A stretch of 64,000 nucleotides of DNA, from NCBI RefSeq assembly GCF_000154465.1, contig NZ_DS499577.1:618013-682012 (forward strand), written 5' to 3'. Below are positions 44,580 through 53,277 of this stretch, piece by piece. The notes below the pieces were generated by a model that was not told where the DNA came from, made no database searches, and worked only from the letters and a program-made list of their open reading frames with translations. A program made the translations under genes and the position numbers. Positions within the stretch are counted from its first letter, which is position 1, and every line of letters begins with the position of its first letter. The DNA comes from Alistipes putredinis DSM 17216. GTDB taxonomy: Bacteria > Bacteroidota > Bacteroidia > Bacteroidales > Rikenellaceae.

Positions 44580-45476
44580 ATGGCAGAAACTCTCAAAAAA
44601 TGGGAAGAAATCAGCCGTAGTTACCGCGTTTATATCAAACTGGAAAAACGGCTCTCGGAGAATACCGTCGAATCCTACATGCGCGATCTGCGTCAGTTCG
44701 CCCACTTCATCCTCCGGTTCTACGACGTGCCGCCCCGCAAGGTCGAAGCTCCGATGATCGAGCGCTACCTGGCCCTCTTGTACGATCAAGGACGGGAGAA
44801 AACCTCGCAGGCACGGGCGTTGAGCGGTATCCGCAGCTTTTACAATTACCTGATGCTGACCGACGTGATCGATTCTACCCCGACCCAGTTCATCGATACG
44901 CCCAAATTCGGCCGTCACCTTCCGGATATTCTTACGGTCGAAGAGATCGATCGCATCGTTGCCGCCGTAGATACCTCTACGGTCAAGGGACGGCGGGACA
45001 GCGCGATGCTCGAAGTCCTCTATTCGTGCGGGCTGCGCGTTTCGGAGCTCACCTCGCTGCGGTTGGGCGACCTTTTCTTCGGAGAAGGGTATATCCGCGT
45101 GACGGGCAAGGGCGACAAACAGCGCCTCGTACCGGTCAGCGGGGCGGCTCGTGAAAAGATTCAGCGTTACCTCGACGATCGGGCGACTAAAACGTCCGCA
45201 TCGGACGTCGTGTTCCTCAACAACCGGGGGACGCAGCTTACCCGTGTGATGGTCTTCACGATCCTGCGCGAAGCCGTTCACCGGGCCGGAATCGACAAGC
45301 ACATCAGTCCCCACACCTTCCGTCATTCGTTCGCTACGCATCTGCTCGAAGGGGGCGCTTCGATCCGTCAGGTGCAGGAGATGCTGGGGCACGAGAGCAT
45401 CCTGACCACCGAAATCTACACCCATCTCGAGGGCGATCACCTGCGCGATACGGTCGAAAAGTACCTGCCGCTGTAA
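44580..45476 (+). CDS. xerD: Site-specific tyrosine recombinase XerD-like
   Basis: The 298-residue protein has the SAM-like N-terminal domain (KRLSENTVESYMRDLRQF) and a catalytic domain with the full residue set: R153 (GLRVSEL), K177 (GKGDKQR), H245 and R248 (HTFRHSFATHLLEGGASI), H271 (LGHES) and the nucleophile Y280 (TEIYTH). Length and housekeeping position indicate chromosome dimer resolution rather than a mobile-element integrase. A terminator follows at 45490. Confidence 0.93.
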   Translation: MAETLKKWEEISRSYRVYIKLEKRLSENTVESYMRDLRQFAHFILRFYDVPPRKVEAPMIERYLALLYDQGREKTSQARALSGIRSFYNYLMLTDVIDSTPTQFIDTPKFGRHLPDILTVEEIDRIVAAVDTSTVKGRRDSAMLEVLYSCGLRVSELTSLRLGDLFFGEGYIRVTGKGDKQRLVPVSGAAREKIQRYLDDRATKTSASDVVFLNNRGTQLTRVMVFTILREAVHRAGIDKHISPHTFRHSFATHLLEGGASIRQVQEMLGHESILTTEIYTHLEGDHLRDTVEKYLPL

Positions 45477-45489
45477 TCGACGGGAACAG

Positions 45490-45528
45490 TAACGATAAGG
45501 GACGGAGGAATTCCGTCCCTTATCGTTA
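45490..45528 (+). terminator. Rho-independent terminator of xerD
   Basis: A 17-bp perfect stem (45490-45506 with 45512-45528) with a 5-base loop is followed by a T-rich run. It begins 14 bases after the xerD stop. Confidence 0.92.
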
Positions 45529-45610
45529 TTGTCTTTTTTCGGGAGTCGCTCCTTTTCCCGGTCTGATTCGGAGCGTTTGCCGACGGAAATAGAGGCCTGC
45601 ATTCGCCCGA

Positions 45611-46753
45611 TCAGAGAATCCGTGCGATGCACGATGCGGGCGTGAGCGTCATCGAGTCGTAATCCAGTCCGGACAGCACCGCCAGCCCTGGCCGTTTGCC
45701 CGCAGCGACCTCGCCCAGCTCGGAAAAACCCAGTGCACGCGCTCCGTTCGGTGCGGCCCAGGTCAGGAGTTCCGCAAGAGGTATCTTCCCGAGATGCTGC
45801 ATCTCGCCGAGCAGCGAAAGCGCCGTATTGGACGCCAGCGAATCGGTTCCGAGGCAGATATTCAGCCCGTTGCGGCGCAACAATTCCACCGGGGGAACCA
45901 GCCGCGAAATGTAACGATTCGAGCCGGGACACAGGCACCACCAGACCGGAGCCGTGAAATGATTCATTATCAAATCGATATCTTGCTGATTCACGCAGCA
46001 GTTGTGAATCAGAATAACGCTCCGGTCGGCCGGAACGCTCTCCACGATCCGCCTTGCCGGAGAGCCGTAATGCAGGAAATCGCACGTAAAACCCGCCTTT
46101 CGGTACCACTCCCACAACTCGCCGCGCTGTTCGAAGAGTTCGGCTTCAGCCGGCGTTTCCATGAAATGGATCGAAAGCGGTTCGTCGCCCTCCGCGCAGA
46201 TCTCCCGGAAAAGGGCATCCTGCACGGAGTAGATCGAGTGAGGGGTCAGCGAAGTTTCGGGATAGCGGAGCAGACGCCGCTGTTCGTCCGTCGAGTCGGT
46301 ATGCAGCCCGAAGACTTCGGCGAAAGTACGGTACGACAGGCGGCTGCGGGCTTTTACGGCAAAGGCCGAATCTCCGTTGGCTACATCGCCTACGGCCTGC
46401 ATCCCCTCCGCCCACATCCGGGCGTCGGCCGCAGCGATGGCCGCAGCCCGCTCCTGTTCGCTGAACTGTCCCCGCACCCGGCCCATCGACCGGGCGAAAG
46501 CGGCGAAGCCGCCGTCCTGGGCAATAGCGCCCCGCAGGTAGGAGAGTTCCAGGTGGCAATGGACATTGATAAGTCCCGGAACCAAGACTCCCGCGTAAAA
46601 TTCGACACCGGGTCTGCCGTCCGGCGCGGCGCACGTTTCGACGGATTCGATGCGTCCGTCGGCCCGAACCGTCACCAGCGGGTGTTTAACGAGATGCCTC
46701 CCCGTGAAGAGGTAGTTGGAGGCTATCCGGCGAAAAGACGGAGAAGAATTCAT
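45611..46753 (-). CDS. Amidohydrolase-family protein (possible aminodeoxyfutalosine deaminase)
   Basis: The 380-residue protein has the metal-dependent amidohydrolase pattern: GLINVHCHLELSYL (first metal histidines), LSIHFMETPAE, LIHNCCVNQQD and CLGTDSLASN with the metal aspartate, and a small beta domain of both ends. Its start overlaps the DUF4296 gene by 68 bases; family members begin near this point. Cytosine-deaminase-like enzymes of this group include deaminases of the futalosine pathway, and mqnA and mqnE are in this window, but this role is only inferred. Confidence 0.75.
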   Translation of the reverse strand: MNSSPSFRRIASNYLFTGRHLVKHPLVTVRADGRIESVETCAAPDGRPGVEFYAGVLVPGLINVHCHLELSYLRGAIAQDGGFAAFARSMGRVRGQFSEQERAAAIAAADARMWAEGMQAVGDVANGDSAFAVKARSRLSYRTFAEVFGLHTDSTDEQRRLLRYPETSLTPHSIYSVQDALFREICAEGDEPLSIHFMETPAEAELFEQRGELWEWYRKAGFTCDFLHYGSPARRIVESVPADRSVILIHNCCVNQQDIDLIMNHFTAPVWWCLCPGSNRYISRLVPPVELLRRNGLNICLGTDSLASNTALSLLGEMQHLGKIPLAELLTWAAPNGARALGFSELGEVAAGKRPGLAVLSGLDYDSMTLTPASCIARIL

Positions 46754-47540
46754 CGGCGAAGATTTTAAGACCCAACTGGTCGATGTAGAGGCTGTCCACG
46801 GCCTCTGCGGTTTCGGGCGTATAGGATACTTTCAGGTCGTATATCGTCACGTCGGGACGCCTGAACTTTTCGCGGGTCCCGTACAGGGAGAGTACGAGCG
46901 AACGGGCCGAACTGTCCGCCTGGAGTATCCGGGAAACACGCTCCCGGCTCGACTTCCGCAGGATCGAGGAGGATTCGCCCTTGCGGGAACTGTCGGCCTC
47001 CACCAGCCATACCCGCATACGGGGCGCGAGGTTCTCATCGAGCGAGTCGATCAGGTAGTCGAACGACACACGGTATTCGCCGGGACGTGTGTCGGGAATC
47101 CGAACCCGAAGCCGTGCGGTGTCCTTGATCCGGGTGACCCGGATCAGCGAGTCGGAATAGACCGTGCGGGTGAAACGGCGACGGGCCACGTTGTCGATCG
47201 TATCGAGTACGCCGACTTCGTACTTGTAGTAGGCGCTCTCCTCTTCGAGCAGCCGGATGGATTGTTCGACCACGTCGCTCAGCTTGGCGCTTTTGCGCCG
47301 TGAGAAGTTGCCGATAGTATAGCGGACATCTTCGGCCGTGTAACCGTAACGGCTGAAAACCGGTTCGTAAAGTTCGAGCGAGTCGAGCTTCACTCCCCGG
47401 TCCGAAACGTAGGCGTTGATGAGGTAGGCATCCCGGAAAATCCGGGCCAGCTCCTCGTCGGGGATCACCTTGTCCCGGGCGCAGGAACCGAGGGCGGTTG
47501 CCGCCGCGATCAGACAAAACAGACGGATCAATCGTTTCAT
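46686..47540 (-). CDS. DUF4296-type lipoprotein
   Basis: The 284-residue protein begins with a lipoprotein signal (MKRLIRLFCLIAAATALGSC) and the DUF4296 region (VIPDEELARIFRDAYLINAY, then YGYTAEDVRYTIGNFSRRK). The function is unknown; members are periplasmic or outer-membrane lipoproteins of Bacteroidota. It starts 1 base after the LolC/E-like gene stop and overlaps the amidohydrolase start by 68 bases, so the cluster is probably cotranscribed. Confidence 0.85.
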   Translation of the reverse strand: MKRLIRLFCLIAAATALGSCARDKVIPDEELARIFRDAYLINAYVSDRGVKLDSLELYEPVFSRYGYTAEDVRYTIGNFSRRKSAKLSDVVEQSIRLLEEESAYYKYEVGVLDTIDNVARRRFTRTVYSDSLIRVTRIKDTARLRVRIPDTRPGEYRVSFDYLIDSLDENLAPRMRVWLVEADSSRKGESSSILRKSSRERVSRILQADSSARSLVLSLYGTREKFRRPDVTIYDLKVSYTPETAEAVDSLYIDQLGLKIFADEFFSVFSPDSLQLPLHGEASR

Positions 47541-47541
47541 A

Positions 47542-48750
47542 TCATAGTTTGTTGTTTTTCATCACACTCCGCACGGTCAGCTCCGAAATCGCCAGAATTA
47601 CCGCCCCGAAAGCCGCCGCAACGATCAGCAAATCGCTCCAGCGCATCTCTACGGGATAGCTGTATAACAACAACGTATCGACCGGGATGCGAATCATTCC
47701 GAAATGTTGCTGTGCCAGGCAGAAGCCTACGCCCAGCACGGCTCCTATCGACGCCCCCAGACCGCCGATCAGGAGTCCTTCGCCGACGAAGATCGAACGA
47801 ATGAGCTTCGTATCGGCGCCCAGGGCACGCAGCGTGGCCACATCGTCCCGTTTCTCGATCATCAGCATCACGAGGGTCCCGACTACCGAGAACGAGGCGA
47901 GCACCAGGACCAGCAGCGAAATGAAGAAAACGCCCCATTTCTCGTAGGCAACCAGTCGGAAGAAGAGGGCGTTCATCTCGTCGCGGGTGCGCACCGTGAA
48001 ATCGTCGCCGACGATTCCGGCGATTTCACGCCGGACCTTTTCCGCGTCCGCACCGTCGGCTACGCGCACCGAGATCGCCGATATGCGTCCCGGACGATCG
48101 AAAAGTTCCTGGGCTGCACGCAGGGAGGTAAGTGCGTATTCATTCTCGCTTTCCAAATCGAGAAAGAAGAGTCCTCCGACGTCGAGCCGCCGCACCGAAT
48201 ATCCATCGACGGGAAGCAACGACGAGAAACTGCCGCGCCGCAGGGCATAGACGGCGACTTCGGCACGGACCAAAGACCGGATTCCGAGCGTGCGGGCCAT
48301 GTCGCGTCCCAGCACCAGTCGGTCGAGATCGCCCGTGCGAACGCTCCAACTGCCCAGCGGGATCGTTTCCTCGATCGGGAACACTTCTGTATAACGGTCG
48401 TCCACGCCTCGCAACGTGGCCATCGTCTGCAAACCGTCCCGTTCGAGCAAAACCTGCTGTTCGAGCAGGTACGAAACGACCCCGACCCCTTTCACGCGGG
48501 TCAGCGCCAGACTGTCGATTTCCGCAGATGCGAAGGTCTGCCCTTCACGGGGGGCAACGGTCAGATCGGCATCGAAGGCCGAAGACATGGACTTGGCGAA
48601 ATCTCCGAAACCGTTCAGCACGGACAGCAGCACGATCATCGCCGCAACGGGCATGGCGAACGAAAGAACGCTCACACCCGCAATAACGTTGATCACCGAA
48701 CGGGATTTCGGTGAAAATAGATAGCGGCGGGCAAAGAATCGGGTGAGCAT
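47542..48750 (-). CDS. LolC/LolE-like ABC transporter permease
   Basis: The 402-residue protein follows the FtsX/LolCE pattern: a membrane helix near residues 20-48 (SVINVIAGVSVLSFAMPVAA), a large periplasmic domain (about 50-260), and three C-terminal helices (SLLVLVLASFSVVGTLVMLM and two more). In Gram-negatives LolCDE releases lipoproteins from the inner membrane. No ATPase gene is next to it. It follows rbfA by 21 bases. Confidence 0.85.
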   Translation of the reverse strand: MLTRFFARRYLFSPKSRSVINVIAGVSVLSFAMPVAAMIVLLSVLNGFGDFAKSMSSAFDADLTVAPREGQTFASAEIDSLALTRVKGVGVVSYLLEQQVLLERDGLQTMATLRGVDDRYTEVFPIEETIPLGSWSVRTGDLDRLVLGRDMARTLGIRSLVRAEVAVYALRRGSFSSLLPVDGYSVRRLDVGGLFFLDLESENEYALTSLRAAQELFDRPGRISAISVRVADGADAEKVRREIAGIVGDDFTVRTRDEMNALFFRLVAYEKWGVFFISLLVLVLASFSVVGTLVMLMIEKRDDVATLRALGADTKLIRSIFVGEGLLIGGLGASIGAVLGVGFCLAQQHFGMIRIPVDTLLLYSYPVEMRWSDLLIVAAAFGAVILAISELTVRSVMKNNKL

Positions 48751-48771
48751 CGGCCTTCGGCGGATCGCAGG

Positions 48772-49116
48772 TTACTCCTCGCGGTGCATCGCCCGGTCGA
48801 TCTGCTCGATGTACTCCAGCGAATCGTCCAGGAAGAACTGGATTTCGGGGACCGTCTTGAGCTGGTTCCGAATCCGCTGACCCAATGCCCGGCGCAGGAA
48901 CCAATTGTGCTGCTCCAGCGTGGCCATGACAGCGGCATTCTGTTCGAAGGGAAAGACGCTGACGTAGATCTTGGCGTATGAAAAATCGGGCGAAACCCGC
49001 ACGGCGGTTACCGTCACGAGCACTCCCCGTACGATTTCGGCCCCCTCCTTCTGGAAGATTTCGGCCATGTCGCGCTGAATCTGTTTGGCGATCTTTTGCT
49101 GGCGTGTAGTTTCCAT
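48772..49116 (-). CDS. rbfA: Ribosome-binding factor A
   Basis: The 114-residue protein is the usual RbfA length, with the KH-like fold: RQQKIAKQIQRDMAEIFQKE at the start and VRVSPDFSYAKIYVSVFP, then RNQLKTVPEIQFFLDDSLEY. It helps 30S subunit maturation. It starts 7 bases after the PorT-like gene and precedes the LolC/E-like gene. Confidence 0.94.
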   Translation of the reverse strand: METTRQQKIAKQIQRDMAEIFQKEGAEIVRGVLVTVTAVRVSPDFSYAKIYVSVFPFEQNAAVMATLEQHNWFLRRALGQRIRNQLKTVPEIQFFLDDSLEYIEQIDRAMHREE

Positions 49117-49123
49117 ATTTCGG

Positions 49124-49948
49124 TTATTTTGTGACTCCTTTGTAATTGAAAACCTCCTTGTTCTTGTCCCGCTTGGGCGGACGGTTGTTCCACTCCGTGA
49201 AACCGGACTTGTTGAAACGGTAGCTGACGCCGATGCTGAAGGTCAGGTTATCGAGCGGGGATCGCTGGGGGGTAGTATAGAATGGATTTTCGTAGCCGTC
49301 CGTCGTATTTCCCGCATACTTGTTGTGATTGCGCAGCAGGTCCGAATAGCCGAAGTAGTAACGCACCCGAACGCTGAACTCCAGTTGCTTCACCAGTACG
49401 GCGACACCGCCGCCGCCCGCCAGACCGTACCCCCACCGGTTGTCGCGGACCACTTTGAAATCATATTCTCCCCGCCAAGGACCTTTGGACTGCTCCGGAG
49501 ATACCGTCGAACCTTGTTCGTTGATGAATGTCGAGGAGATGTTGTAGGAGAAAAAGACCGCCGCATCGAGATAGACGCGCATCCGGTTTTTGAACAGGTA
49601 GATGTGCGGCTGCCAGACGATCGGCAGCATCAGCGACTTGACGCGGCGCGTGTACCATTGGTATTTGGCCGGGTCCTCTTCGGTCGGATTCTGAAGAAAC
49701 GAGAATCCCCGTTGCAGATATTCGAAATCGATGCCGAAACCGCCTACGAAACGCTGGGGTCCGTAATAGCGCCACGTTACGCCCGCCGTGTAGCATCCCC
49801 AGACCGCCCGGGTTTCCTGGTCGGGATAAAACCGGGCATTGCCGTAGCCGTAACCGCCCGTTACGCCCAGCGTATGCTGTGCCGCCGCTGTGCCGCCGCA
49901 CAGCACCGCTCCGAGGAACAGGCATATCATTCCTAAACGCCTCATCAT
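49124..49948 (-). CDS. PorT-like outer-membrane beta-barrel protein
   Basis: The 274-residue protein has a signal peptide (MMRRLGMICLFLGAVLCGGTAAAQ) and alternating beta-strand pattern with many aromatic residues (GGYGYGNARFYPD, VRYYFGYSDLLRNHN, then TFSIGVSYRFN near the end) typical of small outer-membrane barrels (outer membrane PorT family). It overlaps the upstream Big_5 lipoprotein gene stop by ATGA, so the two are translationally coupled. Confidence 0.8.
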   Translation of the reverse strand: MMRRLGMICLFLGAVLCGGTAAAQHTLGVTGGYGYGNARFYPDQETRAVWGCYTAGVTWRYYGPQRFVGGFGIDFEYLQRGFSFLQNPTEEDPAKYQWYTRRVKSLMLPIVWQPHIYLFKNRMRVYLDAAVFFSYNISSTFINEQGSTVSPEQSKGPWRGEYDFKVVRDNRWGYGLAGGGGVAVLVKQLEFSVRVRYYFGYSDLLRNHNKYAGNTTDGYENPFYTTPQRSPLDNLTFSIGVSYRFNKSGFTEWNNRPPKRDKNKEVFNYKGVTK

Positions 49949-51981
49949 CTCAATCCGTTCATCATCGTGTTCATACCGCTGTTGAATCCTCCGCCCATGG
50001 TGCTCGTCGTGTTCGAGGTATTGCTGTTGGTGTTCCGCCTGGGATTCTTGGCCCGCTCTTCCAGCACCTTTTGCAAGCGCAGGGCTTCGCGTTTTTCGAG
50101 CAGCTCGGCGAGGGATTGCATCGTTACCGGCGCGAATACCTTGTTCATATCGATAGTAAGCTCCACTTCCCAGTTCTCCTTCGCCGCGAAGGTATCGATG
50201 TTTTTATCGTCCATATAGTATTCGGCCCGCTCGGGCTGCCGCCGTTCCACCAGATTGCCCGTGTCCCAGCGACCGTTATCGTTCATGTCCTCGATGATGC
50301 GGAACTTCACGTTGCCGGCCGGTACGTAATTGAAACGGCATACTCCGCTGTGCACGCCGGTTTTTTCCTGAAGGAGTTTTCCCGATTCGTTCAGCAACTG
50401 CACGATGTAGCTCGCCTCGTCGCTTTTACCGACCACATTGACGATGAACGTAGCGAATTTCTCGGGATCGACACCCGTGTAATTGACTGCGATCGAATCG
50501 TTTTGCTGCTCCGCCACATCTGCCAACGCTCCTTTGGGGATGGTCAGGGCATAATTGTTTTTCAATTGCCAGGGAACATCCAGCCACCAGCGCCGCATGT
50601 TGGCCGTATCCTGCTGCCATCGGATCCGGATCGGACGCGGTTCCTCCTTCTCCATCTGTTCTGTCAGCACGACGGCAGCCGAGTCGAACCGGACCAGCGG
50701 GTAGTCGAATTCGACGTACAGCTTGGTTTCGGGGGTAACGGAACCGGTCGTGGAAAACTTGTAGGTAAACGTACTCGGCTTCTCCGGTTCGACCCACTCT
50801 TCGCCGGCAGCCAGTGTCTTCTCTTTCTCCTTTTCGAGCTGCTCGCGCTCTTTAGCCTCCTCTTTCGATTCGATATACCGCCAGGCCAGTTTCAACTTCT
50901 CGGTCGAGGGAAGCAGCCGGTCGAGGGAGTCGTGCTTCATGTAGGTAATTTCTCCCCGGATGGTATCGGGCAGACTGGCCGAAGGAACGTCGAACCACAA
51001 CGCGATCGTATCGCGGTTGCGTGATTGAGGCTCAATGATTACGCGGTCGGCAGGGATGCTGTCGAACACGATGCTGTCGATCCGGGGATGGCCCGCATTG
51101 AAATAGAGGAGCGCCTTGTGCTGCACCGGACGTTCCGATTCACGCAGGTATTGCCGACCGAAAGCCTCGTCGGTAAACATTCGGAAGTAAAGCTGCGGGT
51201 CGGCCGTCACGTAGCGGCGGATCGAGTCGTACCAGATGCCGAAGTCGGGCAGCTCGGCGGGGTTATACGTTCCCGTGAGAAAGCCTACCTGATCGACCGA
51301 AGGTTCGTAAATCTGGTTGTTGTTCTTATCTTCGAAGGCATAGACCCGGTAGGGAATCGGCTTGAGGTTCTGGGCGATGAAAATACCGTTGGTTTCCGCA
51401 CGGGCGATCACCGCAGGCTGGTATTTGAACATCGTCGAGTCGTATTCGGGAATATCCTCCACCGAATCGGCCGGAAAGAAATAAATGAAGCTCTTGGCTA
51501 CGCTGTCGGCCGTGTAGCTGTCGGCCGTATATCCCGAAACGACCATTGAATCCACCTCCGGGCCGGTCGAGAAGACGTAACGCATCGAGTAGAGCGGATT
51601 ACCCTCGTTGTTGTCGCGCACGGCACTGCCGAAATTCAGCGCGTAGGTCGTGTTCTCCTTGAGCGTATCCTTGATCTGGATCAGGATGCCCCGGCCCCGG
51701 ATCGAAAGCTGGGGTTTTTTCTTCATTTGGGGCGACGTGAAAAACTCTTTTTGCTGGTCCTTGAGCTGTACGAATTCGTCGAAAGTAACGTAAATCTTGC
51801 TGGCGGTGAAGTTGGTCGTGAAGTTGTCCGGCAACATCGACACGATCACCGGGGGAAGGGTGTCGATCGGACCGCCTTCGAGGTTCATGACGGTCGCGCA
51901 GCGCCACAGGAACGCCGGGCAGAACATCGCAAGGACGCAGACCCGAAGCCAGACGATCACTTTATGGTTTTGTCGTTTCAT
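49945..51981 (-). CDS. Big_5 (Ig-like) domain lipoprotein
   Basis: The 678-residue protein has a hydrophobic signal with a lipobox-like cysteine (LWRCATVMN) and an N-terminal Big_5 type domain (GPIDTLPPVIVSMLPDN, then SKIYVTFDEFVQL). Later parts contain another Ig-like region and a calmodulin-like loop without clear metal residues (DKNNNQIYEPSVD; DMNDNGRWDTGN), followed by a coiled and Asn/Thr-rich tail. Such proteins are common in Bacteroidota with no known activity. It overlaps the PorT-like gene by 4 bases. Confidence 0.82.
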   Translation of the reverse strand: MKRQNHKVIVWLRVCVLAMFCPAFLWRCATVMNLEGGPIDTLPPVIVSMLPDNFTTNFTASKIYVTFDEFVQLKDQQKEFFTSPQMKKKPQLSIRGRGILIQIKDTLKENTTYALNFGSAVRDNNEGNPLYSMRYVFSTGPEVDSMVVSGYTADSYTADSVAKSFIYFFPADSVEDIPEYDSTMFKYQPAVIARAETNGIFIAQNLKPIPYRVYAFEDKNNNQIYEPSVDQVGFLTGTYNPAELPDFGIWYDSIRRYVTADPQLYFRMFTDEAFGRQYLRESERPVQHKALLYFNAGHPRIDSIVFDSIPADRVIIEPQSRNRDTIALWFDVPSASLPDTIRGEITYMKHDSLDRLLPSTEKLKLAWRYIESKEEAKEREQLEKEKEKTLAAGEEWVEPEKPSTFTYKFSTTGSVTPETKLYVEFDYPLVRFDSAAVVLTEQMEKEEPRPIRIRWQQDTANMRRWWLDVPWQLKNNYALTIPKGALADVAEQQNDSIAVNYTGVDPEKFATFIVNVVGKSDEASYIVQLLNESGKLLQEKTGVHSGVCRFNYVPAGNVKFRIIEDMNDNGRWDTGNLVERRQPERAEYYMDDKNIDTFAAKENWEVELTIDMNKVFAPVTMQSLAELLEKREALRLQKVLEERAKNPRRNTNSNTSNTTSTMGGGFNSGMNTMMNGLR

Positions 51982-51993
51982 ATCGTTTTTCTG

Positions 51994-52785
51994 TTATCGA
52001 AACAAGGACGAGCGGGCGCCGGAAACTGCCGGTTCGTCGGGAGTGTCCGGATTCGGATTATCGGGCACATCCGGGTTTTCCGGGGTGTCGGGATTTTCGG
52101 GCGTATCGGGATCGTCCGGAGCTGGTGTGTCCGGGGTATCCGGATTTTCAGGGGTATCCGGGTCGTCAGGCGTACCGGGATCGTCGGGATTCGGGTCTTC
52201 CGTTCCCGGATTGTCCGGGTTATCGGGCGTGTCGGGATTTTCAGGATCAGGATCCGGTTCCGGCTCGGGTTCCGTATAAAAGTCGTTGCACATGATCCAC
52301 TTGCCCTTCAGGAAACGTCTGCCTTTTTCTTTCGGGTAAAAGGTTACGCTCACGTGCATCTGCGGAAGATTCTCCCCGATGGCCTGCTCGGTGAATCCGT
52401 AAAGCCGATTCGACTGGTCCACGGCCAGGATGAGAAACCGGGGGCCGTTGAGCTGCATCGCCAGCCAGTTTTCGTTGCCGTCGATCTCGTATGGCTCGCC
52501 CTGGGCGATCGGCCGCAACTTCTCGCCGGTTCTCCGGGAGGTGATTATTCCGGCCACGGCGTCCTCGTAAGAGAGCACGCTCCATTCGGTTGTGTCCGCG
52601 TCGAAGGCATAGGCCAGCATATCTTCCCGGGGGATGGGGGTCTTGACGGTACCTTCCTGCGCCCAGGGCCGGAGCACGTAGAATGTTTCGTAACCGATCG
52701 ACTTGAAACATCCCGTCCCCGCCAGGGCTGCGGCCACCGCGACGAAAGTCAGTATCTTGAACTTATGCTTTTTCATGGGTTTCAT
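51994..52785 (-). CDS. Lipoprotein with a proline/aspartate/glutamate-rich repeat tail
   Basis: The 263-residue protein (or 260 from the ATG at 52776) has a signal with a lipobox (LAGTGCF) and a folded region to about residue 170, then a C-terminal tail of about 80 residues made almost entirely of P, D, E, N and T in units such as PDNPDTPEN. The coding DNA is a degenerate tandem repeat (about 52030-52260). The tail is probably an extended spacer on the cell surface. It overlaps folK by about 23 bases. Confidence 0.75.
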   Translation of the reverse strand: MKPMKKHKFKILTFVAVAAALAGTGCFKSIGYETFYVLRPWAQEGTVKTPIPREDMLAYAFDADTTEWSVLSYEDAVAGIITSRRTGEKLRPIAQGEPYEIDGNENWLAMQLNGPRFLILAVDQSNRLYGFTEQAIGENLPQMHVSVTFYPKEKGRRFLKGKWIMCNDFYTEPEPEPDPDPENPDTPDNPDNPGTEDPNPDDPGTPDDPDTPENPDTPDTPAPDDPDTPENPDTPENPDVPDNPNPDTPDEPAVSGARSSLFR

Positions 52786-53275
52786 TCCGATTTTTCAGCT
52801 CTTCGAGCAGCTCTCCGACCGTTTTCCCCAACACCGGATGGCGGTAGTCGCGCATCCATTCGCACAGGGGGACGAGCACGAATTCGCGCTCCTGGATCAA
52901 CGGATGGGGAACGGTCAGCCGCTCGGTGCGAATCACGCGGTCGTCGTAGAAGAGTATGTCGATGTCGATCGGGCGCGACGTATATCGGGCTCCGGTCCTT
53001 TGTTTGAGCGACTGTTCTGCCTCGCGGTCGCGCCCCAGTTCCCGCTCGATCGCCTGTAAAGCGTCGAGCAACTGTTCGGGCATCAGGTCGGTATCCACCT
53101 CGAGGACCTGGTTGGAAAACTCCTCTTCGGCATCGAAACCCCATGCTCGGCTCTTGTAACGGTGCGAACAGCGCATGACGGGTCCGGCGTGCTGGTTGAT
53201 CAGCCGCTGTGCGTTTTGCAGGCGGGTCTTTACGTCGCCCACGTTTCCTCCGGTCAGTATGATCGCTCTTGCCAT
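52763..53275 (-). CDS. folK: 2-amino-4-hydroxy-6-hydroxymethyldihydropteridine diphosphokinase
   Basis: The 170-residue protein has the HPPK signature (RPIDIDILFYDDRV) with the two metal-binding aspartates, and the usual N-terminal GGNVGD loop. It transfers pyrophosphate from ATP to hydroxymethyl-dihydropterin in folate synthesis; folE is at 11672. It starts 2 bases after the holB stop and overlaps the next gene. Confidence 0.94.
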   Translation of the reverse strand: MARAIILTGGNVGDVKTRLQNAQRLINQHAGPVMRCSHRYKSRAWGFDAEEEFSNQVLEVDTDLMPEQLLDALQAIERELGRDREAEQSLKQRTGARYTSRPIDIDILFYDDRVIRTERLTVPHPLIQEREFVLVPLCEWMRDYRHPVLGKTVGELLEELKNRNETHEKA

Positions 53276-53277
53276 AA

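Noticed and set aside
52030..52260. Short repeated units resembling a CRISPR array or minisatellite
   Set aside because: The units are in frame and encode the PDNPDTP-type tail of a lipoprotein; there are no unique spacers of constant length.
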